A DNA stretch of 64,000 nucleotides from Gautieria morchelliformis (GCA_015179125.1 WHVA01000380.1:49974-113973); one strand, 5' to 3'. Shown: positions 33,201 to 45,249, counted from the stretch's first letter. Numbers and translations: made by a program. Notes: generated from the letters alone by a model not told the origin.

Positions 33201-33566
33201 AAATTTACAGTAAAGAGACATTTGAAGGCTGGTTGAACAGCTTGATCCGAGACCATATAGTATGCTGGTTGAACAGCAGTTCCCATACAAGATCAACCTT
33301 CTTCTTACTCAAGAAGAGGTGATTCTTGCGTAGTCTGTCGAAGACTATGCCGAGGTGTTCTTTGTGCTCCTTAATAGAGTGTGAGAAGATAAATATATCG
33401 TCCATATATACGTGGACGAAGCGACCTATGCCATTGCAGAAGATTGCAGTCATCAGACGTTGGAACATCGATGGCGCCTTGCAATCTCCCATCTGAATAA
33501 CTTGACTTCGGAACATGCCAAGTATCGTTGCGAACACCGTCTTTGCAACATCTTCAGGACGAATCC
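30241..33566 (-). pseudogene. Gypsy element 1: RT, RNase H and integrase
   Basis: Minus-strand order: RT (33566-33290; IRPEDVAKTVFATILGM, then VYMDDIFIF with an intact YMDD near 33400), the insertion of a solo LTR (33289-32014), RT tail and connection (32008-31736; ERMECLGHIIDGQGVH), RNase H (31726-31442; VIMDGSKSGVGA, TDHKGLEYF), a linker to 30850, and integrase (30830-30241) with its HHCC zinc domain, core residues (IDFMGP, LDRDSKF) and a missing E-site word (TDGANHS in place of TDGATERAN). It lacks 5' RT, protease and gag, and the integrase C-terminus. Frame breaks occur at 31443, 31740 and elsewhere. The same family as elements 2 and 3. Confidence 0.85.
32014..33289 (-). repeat. Solo long LTR (1276 bp), TSD AGATC
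   Basis: It starts TGTATGGGAACTGCTGTTC and ends GGTTCCAAAACA on the minus strand, with AGATC at 32009-32013 and 33290-33294. A duplicated CTGTTCAACCAGC lies near its start. A cluster of TGACTCA/TGAGTCA sites at 32638-32860 precedes a TATAAATGG box near 32575. No coding frame belongs to it. Confidence 0.93.
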
Positions 33567-33919
33567 TGTAAATAACCTATGTATCTACATGTACAATAGT
33601 TATTACATAATCCCAGTGGGCCCCTTAGGGACCCACTGTATAGTTTATGCATGGGAACCGGCCAGCGGTTCCCATCGCATCTTACTCTTACCTGTCACTA
33701 CGTAGCATTCAGAATACCACTCATTGGTCAAGTTCTGCAGTGCCCTTGTGATACAAGGTCCTAAGATCGACATCCTTTACACCTTTTTGAACTATCCTGC
33801 GGTTGATCGCCACGCGACCAACCAATAGTGGATTCAAAGCAATCTTGAAAAAGATCGCTGCGTCGACGACTAAACATCGTTGAGACCCTCCAGTAGACCC
33901 TCTACTGTCGGCTGCGAGC
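33567..33919 (+). other. 5' LTR/leader of gypsy element 2
   Basis: TGTAAATAACC at 33567 corresponds to the minus-strand TGTAAATACAC at 45023 of element 3, and both lead to the gag start with matching blocks (ACACCTTTTTGAACT, CTTGAAAAAGATCGC). The LTR end and PBS are not resolved. Confidence 0.55.
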
Positions 33920-36035
33920 ATGATGATTCCACGCAGTCGAAGACAGACACGAGCGACGAGCTCAAGGTCCACGCCCCAGGCGCAGCCCAGCGACACAACG
34001 GCTGACGCTACCCTGGACCAAGAGTCCAGGACGATAGAAGATGGAGAGATGGTAGATCTCACCGCCCTCGTCCCCCCAGTAGAGGACGAGGAAAAGAAGA
34101 GACGATGCCGGGCAATGCGCTGCCCCCCCATTCCTCTCTGCCCAGAGACGAAGGAAAGGGCAGAGAAGTCTCGCCATCGTCAGACGGTAGAGCAACAACG
34201 TCGAGGCGGGCACAAAGCCATGACTCGAACCGACGCTCACGAAGTAGAGCGACGACAATCATCCCTGAAGGGGGACGACGGCAAAAAAGATGAGCCCCAG
34301 ATGATGGTCAGGGCTCGGAATACTCAATCTCCAGTCGCAAGAGCTCGAGGGCTCATGCCAAGGCCCTGAACAAACAGGTGCAGGCTGCACTGCACCGAAG
34401 CACGCTGACGCGCCACAAGCACGATCAGCTGGCATCGCAGCTTGACAACGCCACCGCTGCCCTAATAGCAATCGGCAAGGAACTCCACCAGGCGGAGGAG
34501 GTCAGGCTGCAAGACACAGCCACACTGGAGGATGTCCAGAAAGCCCTCCGCCCACGTGGGGAATGCGACACAAGTCATCCGAGCTCGCGACAGTCCACAG
34601 CCAACAAACGCGGTCACGACATGGAAGACCCGTGCCGAAAGGAATGGGACAAGCAGCAAATGCTGCTGCCAGCCGTCCCGGTCGAACCGGATGTAAGGTT
34701 CAGGAACGAGCCTCAAGAGCAACTGGCTGCCCCAATGGACAGCCGTAAGACGATCCAACAGATCGTTAGGGATCAGGTCGCCTCAGAGCCTGACCCTGAA
34801 ACCACGACCGAGAGCTTAGAGCTCGAAGTCGCACACTGGCAGCGTAAAGAAGCTGCAGCCGCGCACCGCCACATGTGGGCACTCGAGCTACTAGCGAAGA
34901 ATGCTGAAGAAACAGTGGCCCACAGCCACACCGCTCAGCTGCCCGACGAGCAGCTCACGCGAGCTGTACAGGATGCACGGCAGGCGCGCGCAGCCTACAA
35001 CAGCAGGCTGCGGATCCGCAACGTGGGACTGACCGGGGACACCAGGCACAAAACGCCCCCGGAACCGAGAGCACAAAATGCTCCCGATCCCGAGCCCGGG
35101 GCCCGTCAGGGCATACAACAGCCTGCCCCGCGCGGCCGCACGAGCGATCCATGGCCCCAACGGAAGGCCAGGGAATCCCTGACCAGGCCGACGTCGTACC
35201 AATGGAGCCATATGACGGTATCACATGGATGATCCGCGTGGCATTAGCAGACGCCGCGGACACAGACCCGGAGAAGTCTGTGTTAGCGAAAGCCGGCATG
35301 AAATTGGCTCACCCCGAGCCATATGCCAGGGGATCTGACCTCGAAGAGTTTGAAATCTTCATGGCAGCCATCCTACGATGGCTGAAAATGAATTGCCTCC
35401 TAGGGCCAACCAGCATAAACATGCAGGTCGGCTACATGGGCACTTGCCTCACCGGCGAAGCCCAGGAGTGGTTCCTTCAAAACGTAGAACGCTTCGATCG
35501 TCAGGTCCGCAGCTGGATGCTGGAAACTGTGATGCAAGGCCTTCAAAAAAGGTTCCTGCACACACTGACGTACCATCACGCATCAAATAAATTTGACGCG
35601 GTTATGCAGGGCATGAAAATTGTTCAGGAAATGCTGAACGAGCTCACGAAATACGTGGCACATATGATACAGCCGCCAGACGATTACATGTTCCAGAGAC
35701 GGTTCGTGTCGGCGCTGCATGAAACGCTGCGCAACGAAGTCCTCAAAAAGGGCTATAATGCCGAGAGCAGCTCAATAGAGCAACTCTTCGAGATGGCCCG
35801 GATGATCGAGGAGGCATCCCGATAGAACATGGGGATGCGCTGTGCAGAAAGTGCAGCAGCAACGGCAAGCGCTGCCTGGCTCACAGGGAGCAAGCCGTTG
35901 ACACAAACAGGCCTGACCAGGCCCAGCCTGTTCTCAAGAAGTGGAACAGGACAACGGCTACCGCCCCCACGCCCGGCGCAAGCTGGACGCCCACCTGAAG
36001 CTAAACAGCCTCAAGTGTCAGGGTCGTCCCCATGA
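33920..36035 (+). pseudogene. Gypsy element 2 gag
   Basis: Three frames in succession: 33920-34369 (MIPRSRRQTRATSSRSTPQAQPS.., basic), 34378-35232 (long coiled-coil; HKHDQLASQLDNATAAL..EDVQKAL, then an Ala/Glu/Gln-rich part), and 35151-36035 (capsid-like retrotransposon gag domain; FEIFMAAILRWLKMNCLLGP, GEAQEWFLQNVE, RRFVSALHETLRNEVLKKGYNA). A stop at 35823 precedes NMGMRCAES. A long coiled coil ahead of the capsid is shared with element 3. Gag forms the particle shell. Confidence 0.8.
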
Positions 36036-36056
36036 CCTACCCCACCAACGAAAGCG

Positions 36057-36959
36057 TTGGGCCGGCCTAACGATCAGCCCAGCGGCAGCCAAAGCAGCAC
36101 CACATGCTTTGAATGCGGCCAACCTGGCCACAAGAGGGTGGAATGCCCCCGGCTTAAGTCCAGTATCAGGACAGCGGCCGCGAGGCATGAAGAGGAGACC
36201 GAAGATCCGGAGACGGATCTTGGTCAAAATTCTCTCCATCAAATTGATGAAGAGGGGGAGGGTGATCCCCAACCCAATGACACTCCGGACAACGGAGATG
36301 TGCCCGCTGAAGAGTGGGACCCCGAGCCATCCCAATACTATGAATGGGACGAGGAGGTGGAAAACACCACCTACAGGTCCAGCGCGATAAGATTCGTGCC
36401 GGAGGACGAAACCGCCACGAAAGTCATGGCAGCACGCACGTCGGTCACGCCAGACAAGGCGGCTGAGCCGGTGTATCACCACCGAAGCAAACACAGGACG
36501 CGGCCAACGTGCCCGCGCAGTGAGAACCGTACCCTATTGGGGTACTGGGAAATAAACGGCATAAAAGCCCACTGCCTGCTAGATAGCGGCAGCGAAGGGG
36601 TACTGCTATCCCCCGAATTCACGCGAGCTACAGGGATGAAGACATTCTCCCTGGAGCAGCCAATCGCGCTGCAGCTAGCCTGCATAGGCAGCCATTCCAC
36701 GATCAACTATGGAACAAACACGACCATCAAATTTGGTCATGAGACATACATCGAATATTACGATGCTATCTTAGGGACACCGTTTCTAAGGAGATTCGGC
36801 ATAAACCTGGACTTCTTGAGCCGAGGGACGATCTGCAAGGGGAACGAAGTGATCCTCACAGGCAAGGTCTCGTTTGACGATGACAGATCGACGAACGAGG
36901 ACAAGGGGCCACGGGTGAGCAGGATCACCCGGGCACCGAAGCCTAACCTGGCTCATTGA
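36057..36959 (+). pseudogene. Gypsy element 2: CCHC knuckle and aspartic protease
   Basis: A zinc knuckle CFECGQPGHKRVEC (~36105-36146) is followed by an acidic linker, then a retropepsin-like domain: CLLDSGSEGVLLSPEF (~36574-36620) with the catalytic Asp, and AILGTPFLRRFGINLDF near 36766. It ends at a stop at 36957. The frame differs from upstream gag; a small deletion near 36040 is likely. The protease would process the polyprotein. Confidence 0.85.
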
Positions 36960-37089
36960 AGCCAGGAGGACAAGTTGCGGGACGACTTGTCCTCGAACTC
37001 ACCCTACAACCGTAGGGAGAGGTGCTCTCACCTAACGGTGAAAGCGATGGGAAGAGGAAGCAGTTCCATGCGCCGCGGGACCTAATAGA

Positions 37090-37577
37090 TGTTAGCAACT
37101 AGGGGCTATGGCAGGGAAGGTTCGGTAGAGTTCTTAGAAAGCTAGAATCAAATATACTCTCTCAGTGAATTTATTGTCACTGTTATATTAATACAATACC
37201 TAGAATCAAATATACTACATGATTTTCAGTCAACATGCTATGTAAATATGAAGAATACTACTCGCCTCTCTCAGTGAATTTATTGTCACTGAGAGAGGAG
37301 TACAATCCTGTCTCAGAACGCATATACCTGCACCCGGCCCTTTAGCGCCCAAGGGCTCGCGCGTCGAAGTCATTTCAAACTCCGCTGGGTGCAGCCGCCT
37401 GTGAAAATACAAATAACAAAGTAGAATGGAGAGATAGGGAGTGACTGGAAATTTTCGAAAATAATCAGAGAAATAGATGCATGGTACAAGAACAATATGA
37501 GAAAGAATTGGAACACCATACAGTAAATCGAACATATTATGCTTGATTTTGGTGCAGGAGCATAAATGCACCCAACA
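37090..37577 (-). repeat. Solo copia LTR, subfamily 1a, TSD ATAGA
   Basis: The 488-bp unit has edges identical to the complete copia LTRs. ATAGA lies at 37085-37089 and 37578-37582. It splits gypsy element 2 between protease and RT. Confidence 0.95.
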
Positions 37578-40036
37578 ATAGACGCCCACAGCGCCTAATG
37601 GCTTCTAAGCCAACCACCACCACCATCCTCATGGATGATGACCTTCCTCACCTCCGCGAGGAATAGATGGAACGAATCACTGACTTAGTCAGTGGAATTC
37701 CATTAGAACTCCCGCCACTATGGGAGATCAACCATGAGATCAACCTCATTTATCCCAACAAGCACATGCGGTATCGACTACCGAAATGCCCCGAACACTT
37801 CCGAGAGGAACTGTCAGCTAAGATAGAATGATACACCACTGCAAAGTGGTGGATTCTGGCAGTCACGCAGCAGGCCGTGCCCATGCTGTGTGTGCCAAAG
37901 AAGAACGGTACATTGCGAACCGTCTTCGATCTGCGCCAGCAGAACGAGAACATGGTGAAGGACGTCACTCCCTTCCCGGATCAGGATATCATCTACAGCG
38001 ACATGGCTCGCTGTCAGTATTGAACAAAACTCGATATGTCAGAAGCATACGAGCAGACATCTGGATCACGTAGCAAAGACTGCCTTTGCCACGATCCTTG
38101 GCACCTTCAGGAGCCAGGTGATACAGATGGGGGACTGTAATGCCCCATCAACATTCCAATGGCTGATGATAGCCATTTTCCACGACTGCATAGGTCGCTT
38201 CGTCCATGTATACATGGTCGACATCTTCATATTCTCGCTCTCAATACAAGAGCATGAAGAGCACCTCTACATCGTCTTTGACAGACTGAGGAAGAATCAC
38301 CTTTTTCTGATCAAGAAAAAGGTGGACCTCTATTCCATCCGAATGGAGTGTCTCGGCCATATCATCGATGGCCAAGGGGTACATGCTGACGAGGACAAGA
38401 GGCAACGCATCCGCGAGTGGCGTAGGCCACGGATGCTCAACGACGTCCAGTGTTTCCTCGGGCTGGTACAGTATCTGGCACACTACATGCCAGATGTTAG
38501 CGCATATACCACCCCACTATTGGGCTGTGCGCATAATAACCGTCCATTCAAATGGACTCCACTACTAGACAAATGCTGGCAAAGCATTAAGGCGTTGGCC
38601 TGTAAGGCCCCAATCCTGCGTCCAGTAGACACAAGGTGCCCAGAGCTGATCTGGGTGATCACCGACGGGTCAAAAGTCGGCGTCGGTGCGGTCTACGGCC
38701 AAGGTCCTGACTGGAAAACCTGTCGACCTGCCGGCTTCTTGTCAAAGAAGTTCAGTGTTGCTCAGCAACACTACCGGACTCACGAGCACGAGACGATCGC
38801 GGTGCTCGAGGCTCTCATGAAATGGGAGGACAAACTGCTGGGGCGAAGGTTCACCCTCCTCACAGACCACAAAGGGCTCGAGTACTTCAAGACCCAGAAG
38901 AGCCTATCTGACTGCCAGGTCAGATGGTGGGAGTTTCTATCCCGGTTCAATTTCAACACCGTTCATGTTGATGGTGTAGAGAACAAGGTAGCGGACTGCC
39001 TGTCGCGCTACTACGAGAACGACATGAGTGATGACAATCACCCGGACCACGTCTTCGTGAACGCAGATGTGTGTTTAGACCCGGACGGTGAGTTATTGCC
39101 CACCGACCGGTATATCGAGCTGCGAACAGCGGCAACAAGACACTCTAAACGCCTCGCTGAGAAGACAGAGGCAAGAGTAACGGAATCCGCCGCATTAAAC
39201 GAGGGCTCACCAGAGCCCGCGAACGTCACCGCATCATGCAACGACAACGATGATGACATCAGAGTCATCGTCGCAGGAAATGATGGCGCGCCCCTGCACC
39301 GGGTCGTCGAGCAAGGCGTAAACCTGTCTAAGGTCCTACGAGATGCATACCAGAGGGATGCCATGTTCACAAAGATCATGGCGCACCTGGACCCGCACCC
39401 GAGATTTGGGATCCGGGACGGGCTGATCTGGACTAAGAACCAGCTCAAAAGAGACGTCATTGCCGTCCCCCACTCTATTCTTCAAGGGGGAAGGAAGCTG
39501 ATCGAAATCATCATCGATCGGGCACATCAGATAGTCGGCCACTACGGCCCTCTGAAGACTTCGAACTACGTTCGAAGAGCATATTGGTGGCTGGGCATGA
39601 GCCCAGACATAGAAGCGTTCTGCACATTGTGCGCAAGGTGTCAGATGACGAAAACCGGACCACAACGGCCCAAAGGCCTACTACACAGCCTACCCATTCC
39701 GGATAGGCTGTGGCAGTCGATTGGCATCGACTTCATGGGGCCCCTGCCCAAATCCAATGACTGTGACTACCTGATGGTAGTAGTCATCGACCAACTAACG
39801 TCGCTCGTACACCTTGTACCAACCACGACGAGCGTGTCAGCCAAGGGAGTAGCCTGGCTGTTTCTGAAGGAGGTCGTTCGACTCCACGGAGTTCCTGACT
39901 CCATCGTCTCGGATAGAGACTCGAAGTTCACGTCGATCTTCTGGCATGAACTACAGCGACTCATGGGGACTAAGCTCCTCATGTCAACTGCCTTCCATCC
40001 CCAAACGGATGGAGCCACCGAGCGTGCCAACCGCCG
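37578..40036 (+). pseudogene. Gypsy element 2: RT, RNase H and integrase
   Basis: RT begins in broken frames (LYPNKHMRYRLPK, then CVPKKNGTLRTVFDLRQQNEN at ~37890) with stops at 37651, 37831 and 38023. From 38118 the frame is open for over 600 codons: QMGDCNAPSTFQ, the catalytic box VYMVDIFIF at 38208-38230 (YMDD has become YMVD), connection, RNase H (VITDGSKVGVGA, LTDHKGLEYF), linker, integrase HHCC (HQIVGHYG..CTLCARC), core D (IDFMGP), D (SDRDSKF) and E (TDGATERANR). It stops abruptly at the LTR fragment at 40037; the C-terminus is lost. Confidence 0.9.
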
Positions 40037-40304
40037 TGCCGGAACTTCGTATATGCGAGTGAAACAAGCCCATGCGCAGCCTCCCCTCCTCAGTGTTGAC
40101 TATCACTGAGGAGGTGAGTTTAATAGTGTACTTTCATAGTATGAAACTGAAAAAACATGTAGAACATTAAATAGGTAGCATTCCTTTATATTACGAGTGT
40201 TGACTATCACTGAGGAGAACATTAAATAGTTTACTAATCTCCTGCAAGTCCCATCGTTCATATCTGGCATATAACTTCCTACTTGCCCAAACCGAGTTTC
40301 TACA
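40037..40304 (+). repeat. Truncated copia-type LTR at a rearrangement point
   Basis: It contains the hairpin CCTCCTCAGTG/CACTGAGGAGG (~40084-40115) and a half copy near 40197-40220, the same layout as the copia LTRs but a distinct sequence family. The right edge TTTCTACA (40304) looks genuine. The left part is missing. It joins plus-strand gypsy element 2 to minus-strand gypsy element 3, with no target duplication. Confidence 0.65.
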
Positions 40305-40893
40305 GAGGGGGGTGGTCAGGATCCGTGTCCGGATCCTCGTCGTCGCTGTGTCTTGCGGCTGCTGTCTGTAAGCCGGACTTGAGCCATGGACACTCTGCTT
40401 TCCTGTGCCCTGGTTGGCCACATTCAAAGCATGTGATGCTGCTTGGAGCGTTGCCGGGTCGATCTGGTGGTCGACCTGCTGGTTTCGGAGGGAAGTTTGG
40501 CTTCGACGAGTTTCCTGATGCCTGAGGCTGTTTAGCCTCAGGAGGCCGTCCCACCGGGGCCGGACGGGGCGGCAATGGATGTTGGGACGTCCCGCTCCTC
40601 TGGAAGGGGGCAGGCCTGCTCGGGCCTGGCTGTGACACCGGTTTGCTTTGCGCAAACCATGATGCTGTGGCTGTTGCAGCCACGCTCTCTGCCTGACGCA
40701 TCCCCATGTTGTAGCGGGAAGCTTCCTTGATCATGTGGGCCGCTTCGAAGAGCTGCTCGATGGAGCTGCTTTCTGCATTGTAGCCCTTCTTGAGGACCTC
40801 ATTGTGCAGTGTCTTGCGCAATGCAGATACGAACCGTCTCCGGAACATATAGTCGTCGGGCAGCTGTATCATGTGAGCTGTGTATTTTGTGAG

Positions 40894-41391
40894 TGTAGTA
40901 GACAGGAATTATAGGCAGTAGGTATGGACTTGTTGCTCGAAGGAATAGACTAGAAATTAATTCACTCTCTCAGTGAATTTAGTTGTCACTGTAAATATAT
41001 CATACACTACCTAGAAATTAATTCACTACAGAGGATTTCTAGGTCAATAAATCGAAAGAACACTAGACTAATTTACTTGCCTCTCTCAGTGAATTTAGTT
41101 GTCACTGAGAGAGGGGGAAATCTGTCTCACTGTGCATGTACTACTACCCGGCCCTTTAGCGCCCAAGAGCTCGCGCGTCGAAGTCATTTCAGACTCCGCT
41201 GGGTGCAGCCGCTTGTGAAAGTAGAAATAACAAAATGAAATGGAGAGGTAGGGAGTGACTGGAAAACTTCGAAAATAATCAAAGAAATGGATGCATGGTA
41301 CAAGAACAATGTGAGAAGAGATTGAAACAGCATACAACAAATTGAATATATTATGCTTGATTTTGGTGCAGGAGCATAAATGCACCCAACA
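40894..41391 (-). repeat. Solo copia LTR, subfamily 1b, TSD GTGAG
   Basis: The 498-bp unit begins (plus reading) TGTAGTAGACAGGAATT and ends CACCCAACA. GTGAG lies at 40889-40893 and 41392-41396. It is inserted in gag of gypsy element 3. The hairpin is at 41081-41114. Confidence 0.95.
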
Positions 41392-43002
41392 GTGAGATGG
41401 TTCAGCATTTGTGCCCTGCATGACCGCGTCGAATTTGTTCGACGCATGGTGGTATGTCAGGAACCGCTTCTGCAGGCCCTGCATCACCTTCTCTAAGGTC
41501 CAATCGTGGACCTGGCGGTCGAAACGTTCGACATTTCGAAGAAACCACTCTTGGGCCTCACCGGTGAGGTGAGTGCCCACGTATCCGACCTGCATATCAA
41601 TGCTGGTCAGTCCCAACAGGCAGTTCATCTTGAGCCATCTCAAGATTGCCACGACGAAGACCTCGAACTCTTTGAGGTCTGACCCTCCCGCGTATGGCTT
41701 GGGATGGGCCAGCTTTATGCCGGCCTTTGCCAGCGCAGACTTTTCAGGGTCTGTGTCTATGGCATCGGCCATCACGATGCGTATCATCCATGTGATACCG
41801 TCGTATGGCTCTTGCGCGCTTTCTGGCTGGTCCGGTATGCCCTGCCTGGCCCTTGGTTGGGGCCATGGATCGGTCGCGCGGCTGTGACGTTGCATGGGCC
41901 ATGTCCGTGTAGGCTCTTATTGGGACCGGGGCCGGCTCTGGTCCGGGTGCCTCAGGTGTGTGGGTCTCTGGTGGGGGCGCGTGATGCGTGTCACCCGTCA
42001 GCCCGGCGTTGTGCAGGCACAGCCTGCTATTGTAGGCTGCACGCGCTTGTCGTGCATCCTGTATGGTGGGTGTGAGCAGTTCGTCAGGCTGCCGGTCAGT
42101 GTGGCCTTGTGCCACGGCAGCTGCAGCGTTCTGCGCTAACAGCTCGAGAGCCCGTGTGTGGCGATGCGCCGCACTGGCTTCCTTCCTTTGCCAGTGCGCG
42201 GCCTCGAGCTCCAGGCTCTCCGTCGTGGTCTCAGAGTCAGGTTCTGAGACAACTTGTTCCCTGACAATCTGTTGGATCGTCTTGCGGCTGCTTGTTGGCG
42301 CAGCCAGCTCCACGTGCGGTTCACTTCTGAATCGTACGTCTTGTTCGACAGGGGCGGCCGGCAGCGGCATGCGTCGTCAGTCCTGCTCCTGTCGTCGTGG
42401 TTCGTCGGGGGGGCGAGCTTGTTTGCTCGCCGCAGCACGGGGCGCGCTTCTGACGGATGCTATGGGCTCTTCGTGTGAATGAAGGGCTTTTTGCACGTCT
42501 TCTAGTGATGCAGCGTCTCGTTGTCGGATCTCCTCCATTTGGTGGAGTTCCTTACCAAGCTGCATGAGGGACGTTGCAATATCATTGAGACGTGACAAGA
42601 TGTTCTCATGCTTGTGGCCTGTGAGCATGTTTCTGTGCAGTGCGTCTTGTACTTGCTTGGCCAACGCGCCCACCGTCTCGTTGTCGATGCTGTGCTTCCT
42701 CGAGCTTTTGCGGCTCGAGCTCAAGTATTCTGAGGCTTGCCTGTCATCGTCGGGTGCTCGTCTTTTGGGTTCTTGTTTCCCTTCGGGGGTGACGGTTGTT
42801 GCTCGACTCCGTGAGCGGTGGGCTGAGTTCCTGCTTCAAGATCATATCGAAGCCTGCCCGACTCTTGAGGCTCTGCCGTCAGACGACGGTGAGACGTCTC
42901 TACCCTTGCCCTTGTCTCGGGGCCAGGGGGAGCAGGGTGGGGATGCCGGATGATGGTCTATCGGTGTCCCCTCTTCGGCCACGCTGGGTGACACGTGGTC
43001 GG

Positions 43003-44488
43003 TGTATGGGATCTAGCTTTGCTGGGCAAACAGAATATTTTCGATGTATTTTCGAAATAGTGACCTTAAAATATAGCATACTGGTATTGCTATCATTGGG
43101 GATGAACTATTTAAACTTCCTCTAATTTCCTACCATTTTTTCGCCATTTTTAACGAAGTCTTTGGCTCAAAACACTTCTATTCTGTTGCAGCAGAGTTAT
43201 GAATCCACATGTATCCACAACTCTGCTTATTCAAACTCCGACGCGTGCGAGCCTGAACTTGAGCCTGTGGACACTTACGCACCCACAAACTCTGGCCAAC
43301 CTACCAGTTCGGACTCAGCACTCTGGAAATAGCAATTTATTCCCAAGCCTCCACAACACAGTTTGTGCAATACAAACTCAGCCCAACCTATGCTACCATA
43401 GCAACAAGGCTATGCTAGGCTGTGCTGTGCCATGACTACACTCCTAAATAGAATTAGGGTCATGACTCACTGCCAAGCTGGAGTATTATTGGTCCAAAGT
43501 CTTGTGACTAGGGAAATGACTCCTGCATGACTCAGAGCCTGGCTCGGCACGTGACTGATGCTCGGACTCTGGTGTATCATTGGCTGAGGGGCCTCTTACC
43601 AATGAAAGGCTGTGTTGAGCTAATCCTCTTTAAGAATAAGGGTGTATCTTATTCTTAGACGTGACTCATGCCTGACTCACTACCCCATTTCTGCATGACT
43701 CACCCCCTAATCGTGGGCTGCGATTGGTCAACACGAGTTCTGACTCATTACCCTTTTTCACTCTGACTCACTACCCCATTTCTGTGTGACTCAGTGCATG
43801 ACTCACACCCTATTCGTGGACTGCAATTGGCCAACACATGCTCTGACTCACTACCCTTTTTCTCAATGACTCACTACCCTATTTCTTCGTGACTCATTCT
43901 AGTCTATTAATGGATAGTAGATACAATATAAAAGGAGGCCTTACTGCCCACCTTTCATCAGCCAATACATCATCATCTACTATCCACGTACCTCGTGTGA
44001 CTTGCCAAGCTTGCACAGCTTACTAAGCTGCTAACCCCAGCTAGGGTTATTACACTTACTTAGTGTATTAATTCTCAGTTAAGTAGTTGCGTTTCTACTT
44101 AGCCACCTGGACTAACACTCCAGGTGAAATTCTGCAGAGTGAGTCTGACAATCGATTTCCTTGTCAATTAGCTCTCCAATACCTGAGACGAGCTGATCAG
44201 TGACTTTCCTGTTCAGTGACTTTCACAAGTCACTTCTTAAACCCTAGTGGCTCATTTATTGCAGTGCATTGACGTTAATCGGGTCAGTCCACTTACAAAC
44301 TCTCCTGTGAAGCCATTCCTATCTTTTTGGAATACTTGGACCCCGATAGTCGTCCTCGAACCTACAGACTAATAGTTTGTTATTCATTACGACAGTAGTG
44401 TTTAATATTCTTGCAGTTTCGTATATGACACGTTCTGATAGACCAAAGTGTTAGCTCTGACACCAAAGTCTTGAAAGGTTCCAAAACA
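43003..44488 (+). repeat. Solo long LTR (1486 bp), TSD GTCGG
   Basis: It starts TGTATGGGATCTAGC and ends GGTTCCAAAACA, with GTCGG at 42998-43002 and 44489-44493. A diverged member of the family at 32014 and 51761, inserted in gag of gypsy element 3. Confidence 0.93.
43462..43898 (+). promoter_or_regulatory. Array of about twelve TGACTCA sites
   Basis: At least twelve TGACTCA words occur in ~440 bp of this LTR, followed by TATAAAAGG near 43928. TGACTCA is the classical binding site of Gcn4/AP-1-type bZIP factors. Eight or more sites are kept in each of the two other copies at the same place. Confidence 0.7.
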
Positions 44489-45023
44489 GTCGGGTCCTTG
44501 CTCGTCCTCGATTGGGGGGATGAGCGCGGAGAGATCTACGATCTCTCCGTCTTCTGGCATCCTGGACTCTTGATCCAGGGTAGCGTCAGCCGTTGTGTCG
44601 CTAGGCTGCGCCTGGGGAGTTGTCCGCGAGCTAGAGGCTCGCGTTCTTCTTTGACTGCATGGAATCATCACACTCACAGTCGACAGTCGGGGGGCCTACT
44701 GGATGATGTTCAACGATAAACAGCCGTTGACATCGCGATCTTTTTCAAGATCGCACGGATTTCCACAATTCAGTTGTTTGCTTGGTGAACAACTGCAGGG
44801 AGTTCAAAAAGGTGTAAGATTGTGAATCTTATGGCCTTGTGTCACAAGGGCAAGTGGAACTCGACCAATGTGTGGAAATTCCGTGTGCTATGTAGTGACA
44901 GTTGTAAGGTAAGATCTGGGGAACCGCCGCGCGGTTCCCACGCAAGAACTATACAGTGATTATTTAAGCAATCCAGTAGTGCGCATTGTCTTAAGGGCAA
45001 TGCAGGTAAATAGTGTATTTACA

Positions 45024-45249
45024 CCTTTGATCCTTAGCTAGTTTCTAAGTCTTCGCCTCTTAAGCCAAACATTGCCTCTTATTCATTTACCTCAGAAGTT
45101 GGGACTCGTACGTAGGGTCGGCGCAGCACATAAGCTGAAGCCAAGTCCCACTCAGACCTCCCTATCAGAACCTCGCCCCGTAACCTCGGACCTTACCTCA
45201 GGTTTCGCCCCCGAGCTCGGTCAACCTTATGAAGGATCACATTGTAACA
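45024..45249 (+). repeat. 3' part of a gypsy LTR (family of 55871)
   Basis: CTTTGATCCTTAGCTAGTTT... to ..GAAGGATCAC.TTGTAACA matches 56164-56380 closely. The 5' half is replaced by gypsy element 3 at 45023. The right edge abuts the copia integrase at 45250. Confidence 0.8.

Larger units (their letters stand above)
40305..45023 (-). pseudogene. Gypsy element 3: LTR/leader and gag only
   Basis: Minus strand from TGTAAATACAC at 45023: LTR/leader to 44680, gag N-terminus (44671-44489; MIPCSQRRTRASSSRTTPQAQPS, parallel to element 2), a solo long LTR (44488-43003), gag continuing at 43002-42377 (coiled coil; HKHENILSRLNDIA, EDVQKALHSHEE), 42370-41744 (Gln/Ala/Glu-rich helix), 41895-41392 (capsid; RWLKMNCLLGLTS, GEAQEWFLRNVERF), a solo copia LTR (41391-40894), and 40872-40305 (YNAESSSIEQLFEAAHMI, zinc knuckle CFECGQPGHRKAEC near 40440). 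Protease, RT and integrase are lost at 40305. Frames are shifted at least twice. Confidence 0.85.

Noticed and set aside
34221-34236. ACTCGAACC word as a tRNA T-arm
   Set aside because: No acceptor, D or anticodon arms surround it, and it lies in gypsy gag.
41095-41895. 266-codon minus ORF as one protein
   Set aside because: Its last ~100 codons are copia LTR sequence; only the gag part (to 41392) is real.
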